This document shows, piece after piece, positions 1 through 11,299 of a stretch of 64,000 nucleotides of DNA (position 1 is the stretch's first letter; the number at the start of each line of letters is the position of its first letter). Origin of the DNA: Cyclina sinensis. Its lineage: Eukaryota > Mollusca > Bivalvia > Venerida > Veneridae. The notes beneath the pieces were generated by a model, which was not told the origin of the DNA, made no database searches, and was given only the letters and a program-made list of their open reading frames with translations. The stretch lies in the NCBI GenBank assembly GCA_012932295.1, contig JAAONU010000016.1:35681241-35745240 (forward strand), read 5' to 3'. The position numbers and the translations under genes are program-made.

Positions 1-676
1 CTTTTTTCTTTTGGTAAAAACGATCAATTTACGTCTGAATTAATAATTAAGAGATGATTATTTGTAATGACAAATGACATTGATCCGAGATGATACAATC
101 CTATGCCAGCAAGCAAACTTTGGCACCGGGAGTTTACAGATAATCAATTAAACACAGCCAATAAGAACACTCATGAATGCTTCCTTAGGTATAATTTCAA
201 TACAGAGCATGAATTTTACATTTTCAAAATTAATTTTATTTTGCTTTACATACCAATGAAAAGCAAAGCGTATAATAACGTTTCTTTTATAATTGCTCTT
301 AGTGACATCGAATACCAAGAAAGTGTACATCCATTAAAAAACTTCAGTACTGCAAATATGAATTAATATCTTTATTTTTGTTATTTGTTTATTTCCCTAC
401 GTCACTTAGAGTGATGAAATAGGTATGATTACAGGGATGACATTATATTTACAACCCCATTTCTACCAAATTAATCTTCATAAAACACCAACGGGTTTTC
501 TCATTATACGTTACTTTCTCTAAATGCAAATCCACTACAATATGACTCTCCTAGAGCTAACATAATGGCAAAGGATAGGAGAAACGGCCAAGCGAAGATT
601 ATGAATAGTCGCAGCACTTTGTTCAGTTGTTTGAAAGCACTCTAACCAAAATGGAACGGACTGGAATAGATGTTCC

Positions 677-711
<35 letters not shown>

Positions 712-1011
712 CTATGTGACTGGTCATGTGTAAAGACGTCTTGTTTGCCCGCTTTTTATTGAACGACTTTGAAAAATAAGTATTTTGTCAGTGAACTTTT
801 ATAGGAATTTACCGCTTACTATTGGAATAGTAGGTTACCCAACATAACAAGGACCTCTAGAACTGCCCTTTATGACCAAACCAGTTTTTAAACCCAGTAT
901 TACTAAAATGGTAATATTGTCAAATTCCAAACCAGATGTGTGAGAATGAAGAATAATCACTAATAGTACCCCAGTGCCCCATATCTGAACTACATTTACT
1001 TTTTATTGCAT
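1..1011. other. Sequence downstream of the lectin gene; no gene recognised
   Basis: AT-rich DNA containing a (CT)n microsatellite at about 680-709. Short open frames here start at non-ATG codons or resemble nothing I know. Confidence 0.5.
680..709. repeat. (CT)n microsatellite
   Basis: About 15 uninterrupted CT repeats. Confidence 0.95.
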
Positions 1012-1017
1012 GTAAAT
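1012..1017 (-). promoter_or_regulatory. Candidate polyadenylation signal of the membrane form
   Basis: AATAAA on the minus strand (TTTATT at 1012-1017) lies about 350 nt downstream of the TAA at 1372-1370. It is a plausible 3' UTR end, but such hexamers are common in AT-rich DNA. Confidence 0.3.
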
Positions 1018-1369
1018 ACTCAGTGTAAAAGCATATTCGGTGTTTCGCATGGATGTGAAAATACTACCATAATTATATCAATATACGTTGTTTAACGGAA
1101 AGTTTATGGCCTGTAAGTTACCATGTCTGCATAAGAATTTCAGGTACTCAGCTGAGTGTAGAGGCATGTGCCTCAGTGTGAACTCTCAATATACTTTGGT
1201 AAGCAAACAAAAACGGATGAAAGCAGGCCGTGTCAAGAACACAAGAGACACTATTGTTGCTGGGGACGTATGGACAAAAACAAATGATGGCATAATTTTA
1301 CTTCATGAAATATATTCAGGTAACACAGAGAAAAAAATCTTTGTAAAATACGAGAAAGAAAAGCTTGAA

Positions 1370-4300
1370 TTAACACTCTGAATCAGGGATAATTTCAGAA
1401 CTTTTTTCATCAGTGGATGCACAATCAAAGTCCGTGGATATATCGGAGTTTTGCACTTCATACGCGGAGCTGTGTTCTGCAGTCTTGGAAAAAAGTAGTT
1501 CCTTAATTCCTTTGATCAGGACATTAAGGTCCAGCAGAAAAAGGCCTCCGAAAACACCTGTCAGGAGACCTACACCGACAAACCTGAAAATATATCAGAC
1601 ACCTTAGTCAAATTACAAGGGGTGGATATATTGTTTTAAAAAAAATCGAGATAGTGGCAAAAAAGAGAACAAGTTGGTTGCTGTTATCAGAAACAACTTT
1701 TAAAGAAATTGAAATATCTATTCTCAAATGTGATGAAATAACGAATATTAACGACCGGTCCTTTCTATATGTTATTATTTTTCTTAGCATGGTTCCTCTA
1801 TTTACTTCAAATATGGTAAACAAAGTATTTGTTGTTTGTTCTTTTCAGTATGATAAAGATACATTGGATCAGTTTGGTTTTTATCTCTGCAGAACGGTTA
1901 CAAATTCCACAAATAATGCTAAAGACTGCAACTAAGAACTTTACCGAGTTATGTGAAATTATTTAATTCAAAGAAGGAAGAGACTTAGTCAAGACTATTT
2001 AGTATGCTGGCATGGTTGTATTTAAAGGATTACCCGACTCCTACAGCACTGGGTCTGTTATCTTCAGCACAGCCCAGTTTGTTCTCGGCAGCGCTTGTGT
2101 TGGACGAGTCAATGCTTAGCTCCTTGGCATATTTCTTTGCCTTCTTCTCACTACTGATTGGCTCGGGTATAGGCGGATGCTCATGTGTTGAACAAAAGCA
2201 GATGTCAGCAGCTTATGAAATACAACATTACTGTTAAGTGCAGTTATTCAAAAGTAATTTGAAAAGGCAGATTAGCATGTGATTTCGTATCCCTTGTAAA
2301 TTAATAAAATTTGTAAATTTCTTTTTGATGTTTTTAGAACATTGAACATTGTAGATGTCAATTTGCCTGATTCTAATTATTAGAAAAATCTTCGATCATT
2401 TTAGAGTCTGCAATCAAGTTATTTTTTTCAGAAGAAGATGAAACCACGCGTACGTTTTCTCTTTAGAAGGATGGATTTGTGTACCTGTTTCGTCCCCAGG
2501 ATACAATGTAGTTGTGCAGACTGTTTCTGGTTCTTGGTCAGCGTTTATAAACTTTTTGTACGTTTTCTCATCAAACGAACCTAAGGATAAAAACTGCGAT
2601 TTTATTTTCATATTTTGTTGAAATAAAAGAACTGACTTCATAGATTTAATCGTGAATTAGATACCATTTAGCTTTTTAATTTACTTACACAAATTACTTG
2701 TGACATATTTCGTAGACATTTTTTCTTAAAATAAGCGTGCTAGGTTACTTAAGAAACACGTCGGAGTTTATGTGTATTATGTATATTTTAAAATACGTCA
2801 TGCTTTTATTTTACAGAAACAGGCTCAAACCTTCAAAACAACGACGTATGTAAAAGACCATATCTGGGTCCGCAGTGGAAATCTTTGTCGTGCTGAGAAA
2901 TGTAGATGATGCCGTTATCTCGTTAAGAAAGAGAAGTTCACAGGCATTTGCTCCATTTGGGTCATACATGAAACCCCAGCATTCTACATTGCCTGCTAAA
3001 ACACGTGAGCGGCATTCCATAGCGCAGTCACTTGCCTCAAGGCCTAAGGCTAGCGTATCTATCTGGTAGATAGAAGCTGTATAGGTTTCGCCGATGAAAG
3101 GTTCGAACCAACAGTCACCTGAATATAGTTATCAAGTGCAGGTAAAAGGTGTTTGGTACATAATGTAATGTATAATTTGTAACATCTGTACTGCAAAATA
3201 TCGGTAAATTACGGTATAATATTTGATATTTCGTCTGCACTTCGTAAAAAGTTTCGATTCATTATTCAAATACTATCTTCATCGATTATGCCTTGCTGTG
3301 GTTCGTGGACAAAAACATACCTGATGAATAAGCGCGCAGTACTTTAGTATAACTGACACTGTCTTAAAGACGAAAAAACAAAATGCGTAAAGGTAACGAA
3401 ACATACAGTCGACAGTGTGCAACTGCTTTTATTGAAATTACGTTTTGAGCTACAATCGACTGTGAAGGAAATACCCGCAGACTATTCATTCGTTATTCAT
3501 TAATTATTCAGTTCCTAAATAACGAGAGACATTTTCTTATACATTTTGACGCCAAAATAGATTCGTACGAGCGTTTAATATTTTTATAGAATATTCTTTA
3601 GGATCACTGTTTCAGAATTTCATTGCTTCCTACATTCTTGGCTGACTTGTTCTTAAAACTATTTTTGTTAAATTACTGCAAATTTGGGATAATTCAACAG
3701 TCCTTTAAGGTGTGACATGACATATCTTTGAATCGAACTTTATAGTTTATTTCTTACTATTTCAGGTCAAAATGTATAAGTTTTCGAAAGGCCAATATAT
3801 GACCAGTTATGTATCAGACAGGTTCTCGAACTATTTTCAATTGGTGATAAAGTTTAGAACTGTCTATTGATGACTGATTCACATATGTTTTAGAACGACC
3901 TATCTAGGACAGATACTACGACAACGGAGATGTAACATACATGTTTTCAAACTGTCTTTCTGGACTTGGAACTAAAATACCATAATGTTTGACACAGGTT
4001 TTCGAACTGTCTGTTAAAAACAGTTCTTTTCGAATAAGTTACTTGAAATGAAGCCTAGACTCACCTTCATAACGCTGGCAAACAAAAATGTTTTCTGCAG
4101 AACAGTTAGCCTCTGACAGAGCGTAGGTGTTGTCGAAGGTCAAGCATTTACCACCGGCAAGATAAGATGAAAAACTTAGGCTGCTTGACATTTCCTCACA
4201 GTCGTGGTACTCCCAGGTCGTGTTAGTAAATGGTTTATGAAGCCCAGACCAGAATGCAGCCCTGTATAGTTAAAACAGAAATATTTTTTGATTAGTTGGA

Positions 4301-5158
4301 ACTACTAAAGAGGTCATGCAATATTGTATTGTACTGCTTTCTGTATAGGCCTTCCTTTTCAAGTCGTGGTTATTATATTTAAAAGTCTTAAAAGTTGTTT
4401 GCAGTTGTATGTCTTGTTGACATTACTTTACTTTTTGCAGTTTGTGAAGTTGGGCACACATGTAATATTCAACTGAATGTGTAAAAGCTTAAAACCCTCG
4501 TTTTACAGTCAAACCCTTAAATTATATTTTAAAAAAGAAACATTCATTGCCCATATGTTACACATCATTTCTAATGTTGGCCAAACAAATGAACTTCAGA
4601 TATACATACGTATTACTTATGCGATCTCCCCACTCTGAGCTGTCCAAATATTGTAATTCAGAAACCGCACTTTGATCTTTCACCTTGACCAGCTGACCAA
4701 ATTGACTTTCGCATATGGCACTTGCTTCGTTCCAAGTTTTTGTGTCAGTGAATAACGTGTAGATTCGACGATGTGATACCGCTTCTGATGAACTTAAAAC
4801 TTGGAAAAGGTAAAGTAATACATGTATAACTATTCAGATCGGTTGACATGGTAATTATTTTGGCAATTCGATAATTCTCTTTTCGCTAAGTATAGTTCTG
4901 GCGACCTATGGTTTAGCATCTAATAATGACTTCTTGTACTTGGAATTGTAGATCCTTTTAAAAGCCGATAGAAGTTAGCAATGGTAAAACTGCACTTGGA
5001 GTAAAGAAACATTTTCAAGTTATGGGAAACCTACATAGCCTTTACATTTCTTTAACCGTCCTGACACTTTGTCAATAGAATTGTAAAATGTTCATTGTCC
5101 ATGTATCATTTACTTACTTACCTAACAAAATACTGAGCAACTCGCCTAGAAAATACAT
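1370..5158 (-). CDS. C-type lectin / PAN-domain single-pass membrane protein (7 coding exons)
   Basis: Rebuilt by eye on the minus strand. Coding exons: 5158-5122, 4799-4610, 4261-4065, 3118-2831, 2580-2485, 2211-2034, 1583-1370. All introns are GT-AG, all phases match, and the joined CDS is 1200 nt (399 residues plus TAA). Residues 1-19 look like a signal peptide (starts MYFLGELLSILLV). Residues about 23-140 are a C-type lectin domain: a WNEA...C helix, WSGL near residue 80, then DC, GKC, NC and VC cysteines. The Ca/sugar-binding EPN/QPD and WND motifs are not seen, so classical sugar binding is doubtful. Residues 143-236 form a six-cysteine PAN/apple-like domain with C-W-G-F. A Ser/Glu/Lys-rich linker follows, then a helix at about 328-348 (GFVGVGLLTGVFGGLFLLDL) and a 51-residue acidic tail. 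Likely an adhesion or immune receptor at the cell surface (inference). The weakest junction is the GTTTGA donor at 2830. Confidence 0.75.
2805..2810 (-). promoter_or_regulatory. AATAAA polyadenylation signal next to the short-form stop
   Basis: The plus strand reads TTTATT at 2805-2810, so AATAAA on the minus strand, immediately after the TAA at 2813-2811 of the unspliced PAN exon. It would leave a very short 3' UTR for the secreted form. Confidence 0.45.
2811..5158 (-). CDS. Possible secreted short isoform of the lectin/PAN protein
   Basis: If the donor at 2830/2829 is not used, the PAN exon (3118-2811) reads on for six codons (L-S-L-F-L after the glycine) to TAA at 2813-2811. With exons 5158-5122, 4799-4610 and 4261-4065 this gives 732 nt and 243 residues: signal peptide, lectin domain and PAN domain, with no transmembrane helix. 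An AATAAA on the minus strand (2810-2805) lies directly after the stop, so a polyadenylated short transcript is credible. Either this is the true gene end and the downstream exons belong elsewhere, or both forms are made by competition between splicing and polyadenylation. Phase agreement and the cysteine framework favour both forms, but no transcript evidence is available here. Confidence 0.5.
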
Positions 5159-5173
5159 TCTCAGAAACAAAAG
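5122..5173 (-). other. First coding exon and its splice borders
   Basis: On the minus strand a pyrimidine-rich acceptor (TTATTTTTCAG) ends at 5174, and the exon would start at 5173, 15 nt before the ATG at 5158-5156. The donor GTAAGTAAG begins at 5121. An acceptor upstream of the ATG implies a non-coding first exon further right, which I did not find. The promoter of the lectin gene is therefore not located. The exon encodes only the hydrophobic start of the signal peptide. Confidence 0.6.
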
Positions 5174-5436
5174 CTGAAAAATAAGAATAAGTGACAAGTT
5201 AGAAATATTTTTATCAATTATTAAAAATACATACATATTCTTGAACGTATTCATTTATTCTATGATTATTGAATTTGTTTCGTTTTTATACTTAATTCCT
5301 GTTTCTGAGCTATTTTGCAACCGCTTAAGCTATATAATTTTTCTTGGCTAAACTTTCAAAGGAAGTGTGGGATTACCCGTGTAACTAGGTAGAAAATACT
5401 AGTGCATATTTCATAAATGGAATATCATCACACTAA

Positions 5437-7534
5437 AAGGTCATGCGACAAAATTTTTGACCTCGAAATTTTCATATGAGTGAAAAATATATATCTAACT
5501 AAGACAGTTTTACAAAATTCCGCAGATAATTTTCATCTTAAAGATGTTTTTATAGCAAATTGAAATCCATATTTTACGCACTTGGTCGCGCACACCTGTC
5601 ACGCGCGAAACCGGTGGTGACGTACATTTATCCCTTGCCATTTGACACAGCTGCCTGGACTGTTAACAGAAACTTAAAAATTATGATGGAAAGTGAAAAT
5701 GTAGACTGAAAATAGTAAAAAAAAAGAATAAGTTGAGCAAACATCATGAATATACATTGAAGATTGCTTAAATAAATAATTTGAAATTTTGATGGAATTA
5801 CGAAACCAATGAGCAAAATTTATATAGAGGCTAGTTCAATTAGGCTTATAGAATTAAAAGATACACCAGTGAAAATATCTAGAGATATTTTCCAAGTAAC
5901 TGATCCAAAAAGGTTTTAAACATGCCCATTTTTATCCCATGCAATTGGAAGACTTGATTATCTAATTCCAATGAAGAGATTTTTTTTCCCATATAAACGG
6001 ACTCTTTACAGTGATGTGTTGCTTATTTGTCTGTGATATATTTCACCTGGGGTACGTGTAAAAATTCTTTGAGTAGATCTATGATTTTTTTCATTGTAAA
6101 TGCATATTTTTGTTTTGCTTATTAATTCTATATTTTTTTGAAAACATAACAATAATGTTCAAAGAACAAATAATATGGTAAGAAGAAGCCCTAAAAACTA
6201 TGTAAAAATCATAGCACAAACACATTGTTTTTTTAATTGTTCACATTTAGAAGTCGAATGGTTTTTATTTTCATCATAAATAGATCTATTACATATTAAT
6301 ATTTAACTACATGGAGGCCACTTAAGTAAAAATCATTGAGACATGCTAATTGGAAGCAACTATTACAGAATGTTTCCACAAGTGTGACTGATCAAAAGTG
6401 ATTCAATCAATTTGTAAGATCACTTGCCATAAAATTTTGCTAATCGTCTCAACTTTTACATTGATTGGGTCATAAAAAAGTTAACTGCTTTGTTTTGACA
6501 GTTATGCAGAATACACTAGGGTCCAATTTTGATAGGTTAATTTGCATAAATCCCACAGTATAAGGCGTGATTTATGGATCTTTGACATTTCATTAGATAT
6601 TGATTTATAAGCAAACACAAATTTCTGCTTGATGGAGATGCCATATTAGTTTTTTCAAACAATATCCCAACACGAAAATACTGCAGTGTGAATTTCCATG
6701 CCAGTGAAACAAACGTTAACATATTAGGTCAAATAAATTCACTTCAAGTTCTACTACACTTATATGACAAAGAATTTGTTTATGACGTAATCATCATACT
6801 GTAGTGTGAATTTCCATGCCAGTGAAACAAATGTTAACACATTAGGTCAACTAAATTCACTTCAATTTTACTACACTTAAATGACAAAGAATTTGTTTAT
6901 GACGTAATCATCATACTGTAGTGTGAATTTCCATGCCAGTGAAACAAATGTTAACACGTTAGGTCAACTAAATTCACTTCAATTTTACTGCACTTAAATG
7001 ACAAAGAATTTGTTTATGACGTAATCATCAAGTGAAGAAGTGTTACACAACATGTTAAAATGTGGAGGAACTACAACACGGAAGTAATTGGAATATTTAT
7101 TAATCACATTCTCTGCTAAGATAAAATTACAACCCGTTCTCCCGGCACAAAGTTTGAATTTACTTATAAAAATTGAGAAGTTATCACATTTTTTTAATTG
7201 TTCAATTTATTGCATGTTATTTTTATAAGTGTGCCTTGATTGTGTTTCTTGCACTTGTGGTTTAGTGTTATTTTTTTTTTTTGCATTTAAAAACGGATGC
7301 GTTATGAGCAGTGTAATTCTGCACTACTGCCTCGTACAGTAGGGATAAATTTACGTCACAGCCAAAACTTGCGGCGGATACTACCGATGTCAAAACGAAA
7401 ACAGCCGATCATCAAAAACACGTTTTTTCTTATCAAAAGCAATATGTTCATAATTTCGTAATTAAACCATTTTAATCAGGACATTATAATTATTATGAAT
7501 AGACAAAGTTGCTACAGTCGTGTCGCATGACCTT
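5437..7534. mobile_element. Non-autonomous TIR DNA transposon, Harbinger-like (TAA target duplication)
   Basis: The ends are a 14-bp inverted pair: AAGGTCATGCGACA at 5437 and its reverse complement ending at 7534. They are flanked by TAA at 5434-5436 and 7535-7537, a 3-bp target duplication of the kind made by PIF/Harbinger elements. A second inverted match, GTGACGTAMATTTATCCCT, lies about 180 bp inside each end (near 5618 and 7360). The body is AT-rich, holds a threefold 117-bp tandem repeat and has no transposase frame. It must have been moved by a transposase encoded elsewhere. The superfamily rests only on target-site length and is tentative. Confidence 0.7.
6681..7032. repeat. 117-bp tandem repeat, three copies
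   Basis: Copies start near 6681, 6799 and 6916 and share 'ctgYagtgtgaatttccatg' through 'tttatgacgtaatcatca'. Copies two and three are nearly identical and copy one is slightly diverged, so the last duplication is recent. It lies wholly inside the TIR element at 5437-7534. Confidence 0.9.
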
Positions 7535-7537
7535 TAA

Positions 7538-8240
7538 GACATTTCTTTCATAATTTCTATCTCATATCTAACACCACACACACATTTTCATCATCAGATT
7601 ACATGTGATTGACAAATGATGAAAACTTTCTCTTTGTTTAAACTAAAGTAAACATTGCTAAAGATTTCTAAATACTGAAACTGACACTTCGTCAAACAAC
7701 AAAGTGAAAAAAAAAAGAATATTTCAGTTACCTTTATTACTTGATTCTGTCGCTAGGATCTCAGTGGTACGTTGGATCAAACGTCAAAGAAATTCAAATG
7801 AAACTCCGCGGTGCTATTCTTCTATTATATATGGATTTTCAATAGATTACCCAAGTGTTTCCGTTCTTGGACGTGAAATGAAAGACAAACATCTTATTGT
7901 AGCAGTGTTTGCATGGACTAGAATGAAGGAATCGATCATTTTGCAGACAACGACTCTATGGAATATTTACAATACAAAATATACAATATTCAGTTCGACA
8001 AGGTGTGTTCAATAATCTAAAACTAATTTAAGTGTATCATAAAGGTTGGAGAAACATGGCCGTGCAAGAATCTTCTACCGTAATGTCAGTTCTTTTAGAG
8101 GTCTCATGATGTTGCTCAGTTAAAACAGAAAACGCAGAAAACAATTATGAAATACTAAAAAGTAATAATATTAAAAAAAGCATTTTAAAAAATTGATGAG
8201 GAATTAAAACTTACACCTGAATTGCTCATATACTGCACGT
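7538..8240. other. No gene recognised
   Basis: AT-rich DNA. The open frame at 7704-8015 has no similarity I can place and no convincing splice borders. Confidence 0.4.
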
Positions 8241-8247
8241 TATGTTT

Positions 8248-8690
8248 TATGTCCCCGAAGGATGGTATATAGTTTCTGATCTGTCCGTCTGTCAGTCCGT
8301 CTTTCCGTCAGTCCGAAAACTTTAACATGGCCCATTAACATTTTTTAGTAAATGGGTTTACTATATACTTGGTAACAACACCCACTTGGACAAGATCATC
8401 TCAATGACATACATTTATCTGACCTTGACCTCTGAATGACCTTATCTTCGAAGGCCAAATTGTCGAAAACACCTAATATTTGCCACAACTCTCTTATTAC
8501 TCAAAATTTTAGCACATGTTTGCACACAACAGCCCTTTTGGAGAGGTCTTCCAAAAGACATATGTTTTACCTTGATCCTTCAATGACCTTGAGGTCAAAT
8601 TGTCAAAAAATACTCTTCTTATGAAGTATCTACAATTTATCTTGATCTGGTCCTGAGTTCTAAGGTCAAAGCACCACTTTCGGCTTTCAA
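8248..8690 (+). repeat. Interspersed 'gtccccgaagg...gtccgtctgtc' repeat
   Basis: Begins near 'gtccccgaaggatgg', followed by degenerate 'gtccgtc/agtccgtc' iterations, then repeated 'tgaccttgaccty' and 'gaggtcaaattgtc' phrases. I remember this arrangement as a common dispersed repeat of bivalve genomes. No coding potential is seen; the 8436-8624 open frame is part of the repeat. Borders are approximate. Confidence 0.55.
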
Positions 8691-8699
8691 TGACAGTTC

Positions 8700-10990
8700 T
8701 TGTTTAAAAAATTCTGACTAGCAAAAGCTATTTTAAATCACGTTCGACTCGTATGAATCACTAAATAAACGAAACCTTGCACTCCAAACTAATATTCAGT
8801 GGAAGCAAAAGGTTGAGATTTTATGACAAAAATAAATGTTATAAATGTGCTTTCTTTCTTTTTTTGCAAAATAAATCTGGACTTTTTGAGCTAAATTCAC
8901 CTTTTTACAGCTAGAAATGTATAATGTTTCAAATCAAATAGGTTTAAATGGAAGGTTAAGAATCGTATCTGTTAATACTTCTTAAAATCAAAGGATAAGA
9001 GAAATTACAAAGAAGTAACAGTTAGGTATCCAGAAACGAATGATCTCCCTTATACTATGCTAATATATGTATAAACATCCTAAATGTTTATAAATGTATC
9101 TTTGTCGACATGTTTATCTTAGATGACCAGGACAATAAAATGAATTTAGATTTTTATTCTAATATCTAAATAATCTGATCGTCAGATTTTGTACTTTTTC
9201 AACATACATTTCAATGTTTGTGGCAATTAAGCCAGCAATAATCATTAAAATAAAAAAATCAAAGCACTGAAAGTGCTGGAAAAAAGGCATTCTCAATCTG
9301 ACATATTTTTTACTCAACTGATTTTGAATTTAAGCGATGCAGACATAATAACTTCTAATAATGAAAAAACTTAGTAATTCTTCTGAACAAATAGTCTTCA
9401 ATTATTTCTTGACTTGCAATGAGGCAGTAGAGGAAACTGCATACAAGAAATATAATTATGGTTTATGGTTGGTATAAGTGACAAACTCCCGCTAATTTCT
9501 GCTAGTAAAGAAAAATCAAACAACATTGAACACATTATGCTAACTCTAGCAAAAATAGATTTTGTTAAATTCTGCTTAAATTCCTGATTCAATATGTATA
9601 TTTGTCTGACGCTTGGATATTTAATTTACTCAAAATCCATTTGCATATATAGTGCTTAAACTCCAAGTTTCAAATTTCTGTCTCAACTTACTGTGACAAT
9701 GCATACAAGTGATATTATAATAGCTTCAGCATTTTTGTACGCAAGTAATGCCAAAGTACTTTAATCAGATGCCTGCACCACAAACTTCTGATTCTTACTT
9801 ACAGCATGCATCATGCACAGATGTTCTCATTTAATATGATACCTTGGATAAGCAACACCAACCTCATTACAAAATGACAAATATAAAACCATTTGCAGAA
9901 CTGTTATCGTGGTACATGTATATGATGCATATCTGGGAAAACCCATTTATAAGTTACCAACAAAATTGAATAAACACCCGCCACAATCTCAGTCGGGGAG
10001 CTCTTACAGTTGCAATGAAGTCAATAATTTGTATGTGCGTTATGTGGTAAAGAAATTCCTTAAACGGTTTTGCGGACTCGAATTGGGAGCTAACTGGAAT
10101 CTGTCGGTCAATGGACCGGGAAATACCGACCATATGTCTAAAGAAAAAAGTCCGCCCTTGAGTAAATGTGCGAAATTGAAACCTTGCGTTTCTGATCGAG
10201 TGTAAGAAGTTATGTAAGAAAGTTGCACTGTGTAGTGTAAATGTTTAAGAAACGACATATGCATATTTATCACCAATCAGTCAGTTTTCCAATGGAAAGT
10301 ATAGTTGTAAATATAAGATCTATTAGGCAGAAATGAGTTGGAAAACAATTTTGGAGTTTCCGGTCACGTGCTTTTGAGCAGTCCTGTAATTATGTGTATG
10401 CGAGAACTTAGCGGCTTGGCTAGCGCCTACCACAATAATCCCAATACTTCGACATTGTTTTGCTTTTCTATGTTTGCGATGCAATGTGAACTGTTTCCTT
10501 TCGATACTTCAAATTCACATATGATGTATAAATACTTTCAATATCGTTTTCAATTATTGAATTGTTTTGAACACCTTTAATTACTTTGACCCTTCTAAAA
10601 AGAACAGACAGTCTATAAAAAGTTAATCTTTTGTTCTCAGGAAAATGCTAAACGTCCTAAGAGCAACTTGTAGGTTCTGTAACAACAAAAAACCCATGTA
10701 CTACATATGTTATTACAATTGCCTTGGAAACACGCTACCCGATATAGGTTCAGTAAGTTTAATAAGACTAACATTGTGGAAAGACGTGGTTACTTTATTC
10801 CTCTTGATTAATTTAACGACTCTCTAATAAAAAAATGTGCTACTCAAAAACAACAACAACTAAGCTCAGTACATAACTTTCATAATTTAGACAGTTATTA
10901 CATCGAAGCTTGCAGCATATATTTGTAATTAACTATATGAAAGAATTAGAAGTGTAAGCTCCATAATAAAATGTTTCTCACTGTGTCAAA
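8700..10990. other. Intergenic or intronic DNA, no gene recognised
   Basis: AT-rich and without a clear repeat. The open frame at 9909-10205 is slightly less AT-rich than its surroundings but begins with GTG, and its translation matches no family I know. Confidence 0.4.
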
Positions 10991-10999
10991 TAACACTGT

Positions 11000-11235
11000 C
11001 TTGCGAACATGAAAGTCCGTAACAGAAAGATGGCAAATGCATCTTAGAATACACAACCCAGATCGGGATTCGAACTCCGATCTTAGAGCATCGAAGACCA
11101 ACACTCTAACCACAGATGCATCTTACGAACAAGAAAGTCCGTAACAGAAAGATGCAATGCATCTTAGAATACACAACCCAGGGATTCGAACTCCGAACTT
11201 AGCGCATCGAACACTAACAATCGAACCACTGAGCC
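11000..11235 (-). repeat. Tandem pair of tRNA-derived SINE-like units
   Basis: Two copies, starting near 11000 and 11122 (period about 122 bp), share 'gaaagtccgtaacagaaaga' and 'tgcatcttagaatacacaac'. On the minus strand each carries a tRNA-like box A region (GTGGTTAGAGTGTTGG) and a box B (GGAGTTCGAATCCC). It is not a functional tRNA gene, since no cloverleaf can be drawn. It is probably a SINE head duplicated in tandem. The second copy has lost several bases around box B. Confidence 0.6.
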
Positions 11236-11299
11236 AAAGAATTGATTCTTTGACATAGTTGTCAGAGGTTGTATTTATACAATTATAGGCAGGTATGCA

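Noticed and set aside
1088..1381. 97-codon plus-strand frame next to the lectin gene end
   Set aside because: TTG start, and it lies antisense to the probable 3' UTR of the lectin gene.
9909..10205. 98-codon frame, slightly richer in GC than its surroundings
   Set aside because: GTG start, no recognisable domain, no splice signals that extend it.
10980..11235. Functional tRNA genes
   Set aside because: Box A and box B are recognisable, but no cloverleaf with acceptor and anticodon stems can be drawn. The tandem units fit SINE remnants.
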